A stretch of 64,000 bases of DNA from assembly GCA_965204155.1 (NCBI GenBank), contig OZ241971.1, positions 2,046,001 to 2,110,000 of the forward strand, written 5' to 3'. The notes beneath the pieces are model-generated. The model was not told the origin of the DNA, made no database searches, and saw nothing but the letters and a program-made list of their open reading frames with translations. Both the position numbers and the translations under genes were made by a program. This DNA is from UBA6522 sp965204155 (lineage in GTDB: Bacteria > Pseudomonadota > Gammaproteobacteria > Steroidobacterales > Rariloculaceae). Of the stretch, positions 16,058-23,948 are shown piece after piece (the first letter of the stretch is position 1; each line of letters begins with the position of its first letter).

Positions 16058-16509
16058 GCCGGGCCGCTCATCCACTGCCGGGCGATGATGCAGGCCGCAT
16101 GGCTGTCGATGTCGCCCTTGCTGACGCGCCGCTTCATGCGCCCGGACGCCCGGGCCTCCCGCAGCTCGGACTCCGCAGCGCGGGAGGTCAGCCGTTCGTC
16201 GGTGGTGACCACCGGGAGCCCGTAGCGGTTTTTCAGCGCGCTGGCGAATTCACGCGCGCCGACGGCCACATCGGCGGCGCCTGCTCCGCCCGGAATTCCC
16301 ACCACCAGCCGGCCCGGGCGCCACTCCTCCATGGAGCGGTCGAGCAGATGCCATGGCGGACCGCCTGCGGCGTCGATCGTCCCGAGCGGTGTGGCCGTGC
16401 CGGTGAGCAGGTTTCCGGTGGCCACGCCGATCCGCCTGTGCCCGAAGTCGAAGGCCAGCAGGATGTTGCGATCGGCGGCAGGGGTCAATTCAGACCGCCC
16501 GTGCTGCAC
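16054..16509 (-). CDS. ruvX: Putative Holliday junction resolvase RuvX/YqgF
   Basis: 151-residue RNase H-fold nuclease, also implicated in pre-16S rRNA 5' maturation. LAFDFGHRRIGVATG near residue 18 carries the first catalytic Asp; VVGIPGG, TTDERLTS with the conserved Glu, and the late DSHAACIIARQW with the last Asp complete the active site. GTG start at 16509 follows the algH stop directly (TGAGTG). Its stop overlaps the next gene, so algH, ruvX and the pyrK-like gene form one transcription unit. Confidence 0.93.
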   Translation of the reverse strand: MQHGRSELTPAADRNILLAFDFGHRRIGVATGNLLTGTATPLGTIDAAGGPPWHLLDRSMEEWRPGRLVVGIPGGAGAADVAVGAREFASALKNRYGLPVVTTDERLTSRAAESELREARASGRMKRRVSKGDIDSHAACIIARQWMSGPA

Positions 16510-17067
16510 TCAGGCGTGTCCTGCATAGCTTGAAAGCTGGCTGGGTTCGACGCCGAGCAAGGCCGTGGCCGCCGCCCAACGCTGATCGATGGGCGTATCG
16601 AAGATAACCGAGGGGTCGGCGGGGACGTTCAGCCAGGCGTTGGCGGTGATTTCCGCCTCGAGTTGGCCGGGGTCCCAGCCGGCGTAGCCCAGCGCCACGA
16701 GCGTCGGGTCGGGTCCGGCGCCGCGCGCCATGGAGTCGAGAATGTCCTGGGAGACGGTGACCTTGATGCCCGTGCCGGTGGCGTCAAGCGTATTGTCGAA
16801 CGCCTCGCCGGACTGATGGATGACGAAGCCCCGGTCGACCTGAACGGGCCCGCCGCCCATCACCGGACGATCGGCCTGCAACTCGTCGACCACGTTCATC
16901 GAGAGCTGCTTGAAGATTTCCGAAACGCGCATGCGCAGGGGGCGATTGATGATGATGCCCAGGGCGCCCTTCTCGTCGTGTTTGCAAAGGTATGTCACGG
17001 TGCCGCTGAAGTTCGGGTCCCGCATGCTTGGCATGGCGATCAGGAACTGGTCTTGCAGTGTGCTCAT
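16510..17067 (-). CDS. algH: UPF0301/AlgH (YqgE) family protein
   Basis: 185-residue cytosolic protein of the UPF0301 family. Typical motifs: LIAMPSMRDPNFSGTVTYLC at the start, GALGIIINRP, GGPVQVDRGFVIH, and the C-terminal LGYAGWDPGQLEAEI. Known as AlgH from Pseudomonas, where it influences alginate production, but the biochemical activity is not established. Located immediately upstream of ruvX, a strongly conserved pair in gammaproteobacteria, with gshB upstream on the same strand. Confidence 0.93.
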   Translation of the reverse strand: MSTLQDQFLIAMPSMRDPNFSGTVTYLCKHDEKGALGIIINRPLRMRVSEIFKQLSMNVVDELQADRPVMGGGPVQVDRGFVIHQSGEAFDNTLDATGTGIKVTVSQDILDSMARGAGPDPTLVALGYAGWDPGQLEAEITANAWLNVPADPSVIFDTPIDQRWAAATALLGVEPSQLSSYAGHA

Positions 17068-17185
17068 GGGAAACGCGACGGGCCTTGCGTGCGGCCATTA
17101 TCGCATCCCCGCATCCCGGGCCGCTACCGTAGCTGCAGGACCTTGCGGCACCGAGAGCCGGCGGACCGCAAGGGCCGGCACGGGT

Positions 17186-18142
17186 TCAACCCGAGAGCCG
17201 GGCCTCGACGGCTTCCATCAGCGAACCGGCGATGTCCACATCGAACGCCCGGTCCAGTTCGCGTATGCCCGTGGGACTGGTGACGTTGATTTCGGTCAGG
17301 TAATCGCCGATGACGTCGAGTCCGGCAAACATGACGCCCATGCGCTTCAGCACCGGGCCGACCTCCTCGCAGATCCACCGATCCCGCGGTGTCAGCTCCC
17401 GGCCCACGCCCCGGGCGCCAACCACCAGGTTGCCGCGCGATTCCCCGGGTCCCGGGATCCTGGCCAGCGCATAAGGCTCCGGTTTGCCGTCGATCAACAG
17501 GATCCGCTTGTCACCGTCGGATATCTCCGGAATATAGCGCTGGGCGAGTGCGTAACGGGTGCCGTCTTCGGTCAGCGTTTCCAGGATGACATTGATATTG
17601 GGATCGGTCCTGCCGACCACGAAAATCGATTTTCCACCCATACCGTCCAGCGGCTTGAGCACCACCTTGCCCTGTTCCTCCAGGAACGCCCTGAGGTCGT
17701 GCAGGGACCTGGAGATCAGGCCGGCCGGCGTGCACTGGGGAAACCACGCCGTGTAGGCCTTCTCGTTGATATCGCGCAGGCCGGCCGGCCTGTTGACCAC
17801 CAGCAGACCCCGGTTTTCGGCAAGTTCCAGGATATAGGTTGTGTAGATGTACTCCATGTCGAACGGCGGGTCCTTGCGCATGAGAACGACATCCAGTTCC
17901 TCGAGGCGGCCCTGCCATTTCGTGCCGAGTTTGAACCACGCCGCGTTGTCGTCCTGCACCTCGATCCGCCGCCCGCGGCCGAGGGCGGCGCCGTCGAGCA
18001 CCGCCAGATCCTGCTGGCGGAAGTACGTCAGCTCCCAACCCCTTCGCTGGGCGGCCAGCAGCATGGCGAGTGTGGAATCCTTCTTCGGCTGGATGCGCTC
18101 GATGGGATCCATCACAACGCCAAGGCGGCGAATTCGGCTCAT
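17186..18142 (-). CDS. gshB: Glutathione synthetase
   Basis: 318-residue ATP-grasp enzyme joining gamma-glutamylcysteine and glycine in the cytoplasm. Family-typical text: LGVVMDPIERIQPKKDSTLAMLLAA (seen as VVMDPIERIQPKKDST) near the start, RKDPPFDMEYIYTTY, LKPLDGMGGKSIF in the ATP-binding region, and DVIGDYLTEINVTSPTGIREL with metal ligands near the C-terminus. Length matches E. coli GshB (316). First gene of the leftward gshB-algH-ruvX-pyrK-like run. Confidence 0.97.
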   Translation of the reverse strand: MSRIRRLGVVMDPIERIQPKKDSTLAMLLAAQRRGWELTYFRQQDLAVLDGAALGRGRRIEVQDDNAAWFKLGTKWQGRLEELDVVLMRKDPPFDMEYIYTTYILELAENRGLLVVNRPAGLRDINEKAYTAWFPQCTPAGLISRSLHDLRAFLEEQGKVVLKPLDGMGGKSIFVVGRTDPNINVILETLTEDGTRYALAQRYIPEISDGDKRILLIDGKPEPYALARIPGPGESRGNLVVGARGVGRELTPRDRWICEEVGPVLKRMGVMFAGLDVIGDYLTEINVTSPTGIRELDRAFDVDIAGSLMEAVEARLSG

Positions 18143-18241
18143 GACTGTTCTCGACTGCCGGGCTGGACGCGAAACCTACCATACCTTGTCCGGATGCGGC
18201 GTGCGTCCTATGCTTCCGCAGGGCAAAGTGACCACCGGCTC

Positions 18242-19132
18242 ATGAAACTGATCGCCTTGATTTTCGGGCTCGGCCTGGAACGGATTGCGACCCAGGTACT
18301 GCACCTGCGGGAGCTGCGCTGGTTCGATCCCTACTTTGACTTCGGCCTCGACCGGCTGCGCGGCGCCAGCATCTGGCTGGTGTATCCGGGCAGCATTCTG
18401 ATTGTCGTGCTGCCGCTGCTTCCCGTGGCCTGGGCCAGTCGTGCGCTGCTGCAGACCGGCGTGGCATGGGACCTTCCCTACCTGCTCTTTGCCGTGCTGG
18501 TGCTGTTTTTCTGTCTCGGCCCCCGGGATCTCGCCGCCGAGGTGGAAGAATATTGCCGGGCCCTCGCCGACGCCGACGCGGAAGTGGCCGAACGCGTCCT
18601 GAGCGATCTCTGCGAGGTGGAGCATTCCGGGGCGAAGGACGTGGTCGCCGTGGAGGAAGCCATTTTCGTGCAGGCCACCCACCGTTTCTTCGGTGTCGTA
18701 TTCTGGTTCATCGTACTCGGCCCGGTGGGCGCGTGGCTGTTCCGCGTCAGCGACCTGCTTCGCCGGCGTGCGACGACCATAGGGGTCGGAGACCCGGAGC
18801 GGGTCACGCCGGCATTGCCTGCGATCGAAGCGGTAAACGGTGTACTGGTGTGGCTACCTGCGCGGTTGGCGGTTCTCGGATACGCCCTGAGCGGAAATTT
18901 CGATGAGGCATTCAACCGCTGGCGTCAATATGAGTTGAAGTCCGACCTGCCGTTCCATCACAGCAACGATCAGGTGGTTGCGTGCGTGGGCAAGGCGGCC
19001 ATGGGCGGTACCGCGGCGGACATCTCCGATCCGAGCGTCGCGGCGCGCCATGCGATGAAACTGGTTTCCCGAACGCTCTTCATCAGCGTGACGGTGATTG
19101 CCGTGATGACGTTGTTCGGTTGGGCCGTCTGA
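18242..19132 (+). CDS. ampE: AmpE-family inner-membrane regulatory protein
   Basis: 296-residue membrane protein similar to AmpE, a putative sensor linked to beta-lactamase regulation and possibly cobamide-type CobD/CbiB-like fold. Start ATG at 18242 begins LIALIFGLGLERI, the usual first segment. Membrane spans near residues 40-62, 78-95, 150-170 and at the C-terminus (SVTVIAVMTLFGWAV). Family-typical text: YCRALADADAEVAERV, HRFFGVVFWFIVLGPVGAW. No ampD or ampC is nearby. A long antisense-open frame covers the upstream part of this frame but lies inside gshB and is not coding. Confidence 0.88.
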   Translation: MKLIALIFGLGLERIATQVLHLRELRWFDPYFDFGLDRLRGASIWLVYPGSILIVVLPLLPVAWASRALLQTGVAWDLPYLLFAVLVLFFCLGPRDLAAEVEEYCRALADADAEVAERVLSDLCEVEHSGAKDVVAVEEAIFVQATHRFFGVVFWFIVLGPVGAWLFRVSDLLRRRATTIGVGDPERVTPALPAIEAVNGVLVWLPARLAVLGYALSGNFDEAFNRWRQYELKSDLPFHHSNDQVVACVGKAAMGGTAADISDPSVAARHAMKLVSRTLFISVTVIAVMTLFGWAV

Positions 19133-19224
19133 TGCTCTGTCCGACAAATTCCTGCTTGTTCGGAACAGGTGCGAGGCACCGCTGCATCGTGCGTGCGGCA
19201 GGCGAAGTCGGGTTCCCCAAAAGA

Positions 19225-19249
19225 AACCCGGCGGTGGGAGCGCCGGGTT
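19225..19249. terminator. GC-rich hairpin, probable bidirectional terminator
   Basis: Perfect 9 bp stem AACCCGGCG / CGCCGGGTT with a 7-base loop, 93 bp after the ampE stop. Read leftward it is followed by TTCTTTT, read rightward by ATTATTGTTGTT, so it can serve ampE and also stop leftward transcription from the facing gene. Confidence 0.55.
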
Positions 19250-19735
19250 AGATTATTGTTGTTATCGGAGTTTACGGTTTCAAATATGCGGCCTGGCTGC
19301 TGGTTGTGTTGCTTCGTTAGTCTAAGGGTCTTTTCAAGCGGTCCAACCGTTCTTTGATTGTTGTCACAGCCTGCAAATCTTTTTCTTGTACTCGTTCTGA
19401 TTCTTGTTCGGACGATTAATTTAACAGAATCGAATAGGATTTCGCACAAATTTCCGTTGATTTGCGGCCATTTCTCTGCTTCCAGCCGCGTCAGCGGTAC
19501 CGAGGCTATATCGATAGAATTCTTTTTTCTATGAAAAAACAGATAGTTATAACGGTTCCCGTGGGCGCTTCGAGTGCGCGCGTTTGGCAGGATTGGATAA
19601 TGTAGCCAAAATATCAGCTTACGGAATTCTTATATCTTTATGGATCATAAAATACTTATAAGAAACTGTATATATTGATAATTTTTTTGATTCATCCCGA
19701 CGGCGTGTAACGGGCGCTCTGGACCTGTCGGCAGG
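19250..19735. other. AT-rich intergenic stretch without a supported gene
   Basis: About 485 bp that is clearly richer in A+T than the rest of this GC-rich window. No ORF with a ribosome-binding site or recognisable product is present; the longest ATG-started frame noticed is 24 codons (19531-19605) and lacks a Shine-Dalgarno sequence. It contains a nested palindrome (19627-19664) and a T7 tract near 19682. It separates ampE from the 3' end of a short TolB-like gene. It could be a remnant of inserted DNA, a regulatory RNA locus, or simply eroded sequence. Confidence 0.6.
19627..19664. repeat. Nested AT-rich palindrome
   Basis: Outer arms TTCTTATA (19627-19634) and TATAAGAA (19657-19664) enclose a second perfect palindrome TTTATG-gat-CATAAA (19637-19651). 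About 18 bases further right is a run of seven T. It could be an operator, a weak terminator or the stem of a small RNA. Confidence 0.45.
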
Positions 19736-20659
19736 TCAGGGGACTACCGGGAGGAATGGCACGGACCGGGGCGGACCGCTCCCCAGCGGGCGGCGCCACA
19801 GCAGGCCGCTGGCTGAATAGACCAGTTCCTCGCCCGAAAACCAGGATGCCGGTATCGCCTCTACCAACTCGCCCCTGCTGAGGTCCCTGAACAACGGATC
19901 GGCGTCCAGCAACAGCATCACGAGCTTGCTCTCGGACGGGGACGGCTGTTCGGTCAGGACGACCAGCCCCCCTCCCGGGCGCCAGGACGGCGCCTGCAGC
20001 GGGTACGGACGGCGCGCCAGCAGTGTGGTGACGCCGGTACGCAGCAGGTACAGCGACCAGCGTCCGTCGAGTTCATTGGCGTATACCACATCCCCGTGTT
20101 CGGAGACGCTGGGGAAATAGGCAGTTCCGGAGCGGCCCGTCAGCCGGCGCAGGGCCCCGGAACTCAGGTGAAGCTCCCAGATGTCGAACGTGCCCGCCCG
20201 GTCTGCTGCAAAGACCACCGAATGGCCGTCGGGCCAGAAGACCGGCTCCACCTCGTGGTAATCGGTGCGCGTGACCTGCTGCGGGTCGCCCCCCGCAAGA
20301 TCGGCGATCCACAAGTCCCACTGTTCCCCTTGCCTGCTCTGGTAGACCACACGGGTTCCGTCCGGAGAAAAACCCGGATTGTGGGCGACGGTGCCTACCG
20401 GCAGGAGCAGTCTGGCCGTACCCCCGCCAACCGGCATGATCCAGAGTCCGGAATCGTTGCTGAGTGCAATCTGCCCGCCATCCGGAGAAACCGCGAAGCT
20501 GGGGACCACGGGGTTTTCCCGGCTGTCGGCGAACGCCGCGGAGACAGCGGCGCCCCCAATCAGGCAAACCGCTGCCGCCAGTCCGCGTGAGATGCGGAGT
20601 TTTCGCCGCGGTGCGGCGGATACGGTGCGCGTCGCTTGCCAAAGGGCGTTGGACATCAT
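19736..20659 (-). CDS. Exported TolB/PD40-type beta-propeller protein, probably truncated
   Basis: 307 residues. After an Arg-rich start and hydrophobic signal segment (about 27-44, GLAAAVCLIGGAAVSAAFA) come repeated PD40 blades: FAVSPDGGQIAL, PGFSPDGTRVVYQS, PVFWPDGHSVVFAAD, PSVSEHGDVVYANE, PSWRPGGGLVVLTE. Such blades form the N-terminal half of tricorn-like peptidases and of amidohydrolases over 1000 residues long. Here the protein stops after about five to six blades with SVPFLPVVP, and no hydrolase domain follows; the next 485 bp are AT-rich noncoding sequence. Either a small periplasmic propeller or the remnant of a longer enzyme. AAGG lies 8 bp before tandem ATGs at 20659/20656. Confidence 0.7.
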   Translation of the reverse strand: MMSNALWQATRTVSAAPRRKLRISRGLAAAVCLIGGAAVSAAFADSRENPVVPSFAVSPDGGQIALSNDSGLWIMPVGGGTARLLLPVGTVAHNPGFSPDGTRVVYQSRQGEQWDLWIADLAGGDPQQVTRTDYHEVEPVFWPDGHSVVFAADRAGTFDIWELHLSSGALRRLTGRSGTAYFPSVSEHGDVVYANELDGRWSLYLLRTGVTTLLARRPYPLQAPSWRPGGGLVVLTEQPSPSESKLVMLLLDADPLFRDLSRGELVEAIPASWFSGEELVYSASGLLWRRPLGSGPPRSVPFLPVVP

Positions 20660-20711
20660 GGACTGACCTTCATGGGATCCCGCGGATCAAGACCAACTTC
20701 GGATTCATCGC

Positions 20712-21413
20712 TCAGGGTTGCAACCGTTGCCAGCGCCACGGACCGGCCGTGAAGGAGTAGTGGTCGGCGGGCGCCAGAGTTCGCTCGTAGCGCACGCGGT
20801 CGTGAAACCGGTCGGTCCCTTCGCTCCAGAACTCCACCGCCCTGAACCACAGTCTGTAGCCGCCCCAGAAGTGCGGCCGCCGAAGAGCCGATTCGGCGGA
20901 TTCGGCAGGCGCGGCGGGGCCGGCGGGATCGGGCAGGCCGAATTCCTGCGCTTTCCGCCGTGCCTGATCCGCAAGCTCGGACGGATCCTTCAGGGGCCGG
21001 CTCTGGTCGCTGACCCAGGCGTTCAGCCGGCTTTGCCAGGGGCGCGTGGCAAAGTAGGCATCGCTCTCCCCGGCGGGGCAGCGTACCGCCGGGCCCTCCA
21101 GGCGGATCTGCCGCCCGAGGCGGTCCCAGTGAAGCACCGCGGCCGAATCGGCCCGGCTGTCAAGCTCCGCCCCCTTCCTGGAGCGATAGTTCGTATGGAA
21201 CACCGCGTAACCATGCACCAGCGAGACATCCTTCAGAAGCACCATGCGTGCGGAAGGCTGCCCATCCCGGTCGGACGTCGCCAGCGCAAAGGCATTCGGA
21301 TGGCGCTGTCCGGAGTGCTCCGCGGCGTCGGCCAGCCAGTCGTGCAACAGGCGAACCGGGTCTTCCGGGGGCGTCGGAGGCAGCGGGGGCAGTTCGATGC
21401 GATGCGGGGTCAT
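20712..21413 (-). CDS. pdxH: Pyridoxamine 5'-phosphate oxidase
   Basis: 233-residue FMN enzyme that oxidises pyridoxamine/pyridoxine phosphate to PLP in the cytoplasm. FMN and substrate motifs: FALATSDRDGQPSARMVLLK, FHTNYRSRKGAEL, VLHWDRLGRQIRLEG, the WSDQ-type SRLNAWVSDQSR, and the C-terminal FWGGYRLWFRAVEFW with RFHDRVRYER. The ATG at 21413 gives the usual length plus a slightly longer linker containing a PAGPAAPAESAES stretch near residue 172. Upstream in-frame sequence lies in the ggt gene region and is not coding. Downstream of ggt in the same direction. Confidence 0.95.
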   Translation of the reverse strand: MTPHRIELPPLPPTPPEDPVRLLHDWLADAAEHSGQRHPNAFALATSDRDGQPSARMVLLKDVSLVHGYAVFHTNYRSRKGAELDSRADSAAVLHWDRLGRQIRLEGPAVRCPAGESDAYFATRPWQSRLNAWVSDQSRPLKDPSELADQARRKAQEFGLPDPAGPAAPAESAESALRRPHFWGGYRLWFRAVEFWSEGTDRFHDRVRYERTLAPADHYSFTAGPWRWQRLQP

Positions 21414-21441
21414 GGCTCTCGGGACCGGGATGGCGGGCGGG

Positions 21442-22962
21442 TCACACGGCGACGACGCGTGTGCCGCCGGCGCGGCGGGGATCGGCCGCCGCCTGAACCT
21501 GTCCGTCGCGGTCGGCCCTGGCCGCGGCGACGCCGCCGAAGTACATGGAGTGTGCGCCGAAGGGGCGCGGCGCCGGGGCGCCGGCCGGCAATGCGCCGAT
21601 CGGTTCGTGAGCCAGCCGGGGAGAATCGCCGTCGTATTCCAGATGAACCCTCGGCGCGCTGATGGATTCGGCAAGCGACCTGCCCTGCAGCAAGTGCTGG
21701 TCAAGGACCTGCAGAAGCGCGGTGGTTATGCGGTCTGCGCCCGGCGAACCGATCGCGAGCGTGCTGCCCCGGCCGTTGCGGGCGATGGTCGGCGCCATGT
21801 TGGAGGGCAAGCGTGCACCCGGCGCAGGCCCTGCGAGCGCGTCGGGAATCAGCTCCAGTTCGCCGAGGCAGTTGTTCAACCAGATACCGGTGCCTGCCGG
21901 CATGAGTCCCGAGCTGTAGCCGGTGGACAGGGTGATCGAGCAGCCCAGTCCGGTCCCGTCCACCGCGGACGTCTGCACGGTGGAAGGCGATCCGAGGAAG
22001 TGAAGATCCTGACGATCGACGCTGGCCATCAGCCGGTCCAACTCGCCTTCCACCGTCCGCGAGTCGCCGCGCTGCCGATTGCGATAGCCAAGCACCAGTT
22101 TCTGCACGGCGATCTGCCGGGCGACCGGGTCGGACGGCAGGGACGGGTATTCCCCCGCCATGAGCGTCAGCATCGCGGTCAGGACGACCCCGCCGAGTGC
22201 GGGTGACGGATTCGTGGCTACTTTCCAGCGGTTGACCGGCGTAACCAGGGGATCTCTGAGCTTCGGCCGGTATTCGGCCATGTCCCGGCGGGTCAGCGTA
22301 CCGCCACGCGCCTGCACATGGTCCGCGATCCGGTGTCCAAGCTCGCCGGAATAGAATTCCCGCGCGCCGTGCCGCGCAACTCTGCGCAGGCTGTCGGCCA
22401 GGTGCGGAACTCGAATCGTCGCTCCCGGCGGTTTGAGATGCCCGTGCTCATCGTGCAGGCAATCCCATCCGTCGCGGTCCTGTCCGAATACGCAGTCGGA
22501 CGATGCCTCGAGATACTGATGACAGGCGTCGGGCAAGGGAAAACCGTCTTCAACCGCCTCGATGACCGGCCCGAACAACTCGGCCCAGGGCAAGGCTCCA
22601 AACCGGTCCGACGCCGCACCCAGGGCCGCGACGGCGCCCGGCGTGGCAACGGAACCCGGGCCGACGACAGTTCGCACGCCCCCGCCGTATTGAACGAAGA
22701 CCTCCACGCCTCCCGTACCCAGTCGATCCCCCGGCAGACCGAGACCGGGTGCGGCCGCGTAGCCGTCGATCACCACGGCCGGCACGTCCGCCGGCCAGAC
22801 GGTGACGAATCCGCCGCCGCCAAGCCCGCAAACGCCGGGCTCGGTGTTCATGGAAGCCAGTGCGGCGGCGATGGCAGTATCCACGGCGTTGCCGCCGCGC
22901 TCTGCGACGGCCGCGCCCGCGTCGGCAGCGAGTTGTGAAGACGACGCAACCGCTACATTCAT
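21442..22962 (-). CDS. Gamma-glutamyltransferase family protein
   Basis: 506-residue Ntn-hydrolase of the gamma-glutamyltranspeptidase family, which self-cleaves and transfers or hydrolyses gamma-glutamyl groups. N-terminal half shows AAVAERGGNAVDTAIAAAL and GGGGFVTV; the predicted nucleophile is the Thr of STVQTSAVDGTG near residue 337, followed by GLGCSITLSTGYSSG and NNCLGEL. C-terminal half ends with a GGVAAARAD segment. No signal peptide is seen: it begins MNVAVASSSQLAADAG, so it may be cytoplasmic, and glutathione as substrate is unproven. One base separates it from the fghA stop, so the two are co-transcribed and share a link to glutathione metabolism. Confidence 0.88.
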   Translation of the reverse strand: MNVAVASSSQLAADAGAAVAERGGNAVDTAIAAALASMNTEPGVCGLGGGGFVTVWPADVPAVVIDGYAAAPGLGLPGDRLGTGGVEVFVQYGGGVRTVVGPGSVATPGAVAALGAASDRFGALPWAELFGPVIEAVEDGFPLPDACHQYLEASSDCVFGQDRDGWDCLHDEHGHLKPPGATIRVPHLADSLRRVARHGAREFYSGELGHRIADHVQARGGTLTRRDMAEYRPKLRDPLVTPVNRWKVATNPSPALGGVVLTAMLTLMAGEYPSLPSDPVARQIAVQKLVLGYRNRQRGDSRTVEGELDRLMASVDRQDLHFLGSPSTVQTSAVDGTGLGCSITLSTGYSSGLMPAGTGIWLNNCLGELELIPDALAGPAPGARLPSNMAPTIARNGRGSTLAIGSPGADRITTALLQVLDQHLLQGRSLAESISAPRVHLEYDGDSPRLAHEPIGALPAGAPAPRPFGAHSMYFGGVAAARADRDGQVQAAADPRRAGGTRVVAV

Positions 22963-22963
22963 G

Positions 22964-23797
22964 TCATGCGAGGGCTTCGGCGTGATACCGGATGTGACGT
23001 TCCATGAAGGAACTCACGAAGAAATAGCCGTGGTCGTAACCCGGCCGTTCCGTATACTGCAGTTGCTGGCCCGAGGCCTCGCAGGCTGCCTGCAGGTCGC
23101 CCGGCCTCAGGTGGTCGAGAAAGGGGTCGCTGCCGCCCTGGTCCACCAGCAACGTATGGGCGCTGGGCTGGCGCCGGATCACTTCGCTGACGTCGTATTC
23201 CCGCCAGGCGTTCTCGTCGTCGCCCAGGTACTGCGCCAGTGCGTTTCTGCCCCACTCCGAGCGGCTGGCCGCGCAGATCGGGGAAAAGGCCGACACCGAC
23301 CTGTATTGTTCTGCCTGCCGGGTGCCCACGAGCAGCGCGCCGTGACCGCCCATGGAGTGACCGCTGATGGACTTGCGCTCCGGATCGACGGGCAGGGTTG
23401 TATTGACGACATCCACAAGCTCCGTTGCCACGTAGTCGTACATCCGGTAGTGCGCCGCCCAGGGGGCCTGGGTTGCGTTGACGTAGAAGCCCGCACCGCT
23501 GCCGACGTCGATCTCGTCATCCTGGCCGGGTATGTCAATGCCCCGGGGGCTGGTGTCGGGAACGATCAGGGCGATACCGAGTTCCGCGGCAGGGCGCTGT
23601 GCGCCGGCCTTGACGACGAAGTTCTCCTCCGTACAGGTCAGTCCGGACAACCAGTACAGGGCGGGAACGCCATCGGCGCCCCCGGGCAGGAACACGGCGA
23701 ACCGCATGGGGCAGGCACAGCTTGCCGAATCGTGCTCGTAGGTGCGTTGCAGCCCGCCGAAGCAGCGTGATTCGGAGACCAACCGGATTTCGTTCAT
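22964..23797 (-). CDS. fghA: S-formylglutathione hydrolase
   Basis: 277-residue esterase-D-family alpha/beta hydrolase that splits S-formylglutathione to formate and glutathione in formaldehyde detoxification. The nucleophile Ser is in GHSMGGHGAL, the oxyanion and N-terminal text GLTCTEENFVVKAG is characteristic, and the catalytic Asp and His are expected in VDQGGSDPFL and GYDHGYFF. ATG at 23797 selected; sequence upstream in frame has no family match. A formaldehyde dehydrogenase (adhC/frmA) is not in this window. Followed after one base by the gamma-glutamyltransferase gene. Confidence 0.95.
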   Translation of the reverse strand: MNEIRLVSESRCFGGLQRTYEHDSASCACPMRFAVFLPGGADGVPALYWLSGLTCTEENFVVKAGAQRPAAELGIALIVPDTSPRGIDIPGQDDEIDVGSGAGFYVNATQAPWAAHYRMYDYVATELVDVVNTTLPVDPERKSISGHSMGGHGALLVGTRQAEQYRSVSAFSPICAASRSEWGRNALAQYLGDDENAWREYDVSEVIRRQPSAHTLLVDQGGSDPFLDHLRPGDLQAACEASGQQLQYTERPGYDHGYFFVSSFMERHIRYHAEALA

Positions 23798-23948
23798 GTC
23801 GCGTTCTCTCTGTGGTGTTGTCAAGGGCGCGCGGCCTCCAGCGCCTGCGCCGGCCCGCGCTCCGTCCGGCTGGAGCGGGACCGTACGCACGGACTGAAAG
23901 CTGCGGGACGCAAGGTTACACTACCGCAGCCGTTTCGGGAGCGATGAA

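Noticed and set aside
16910..18241. 5' extension of the ampE frame
   Set aside because: It runs antisense through gshB. The ATG at 18242 begins the recognisable AmpE sequence.
19531..19605. 24-codon ORF MKKQIVITVPVGASSARVWQ... in the AT-rich tract
   Set aside because: No ribosome-binding site, no homology recognised, and AT-rich sequence readily gives such frames by chance.
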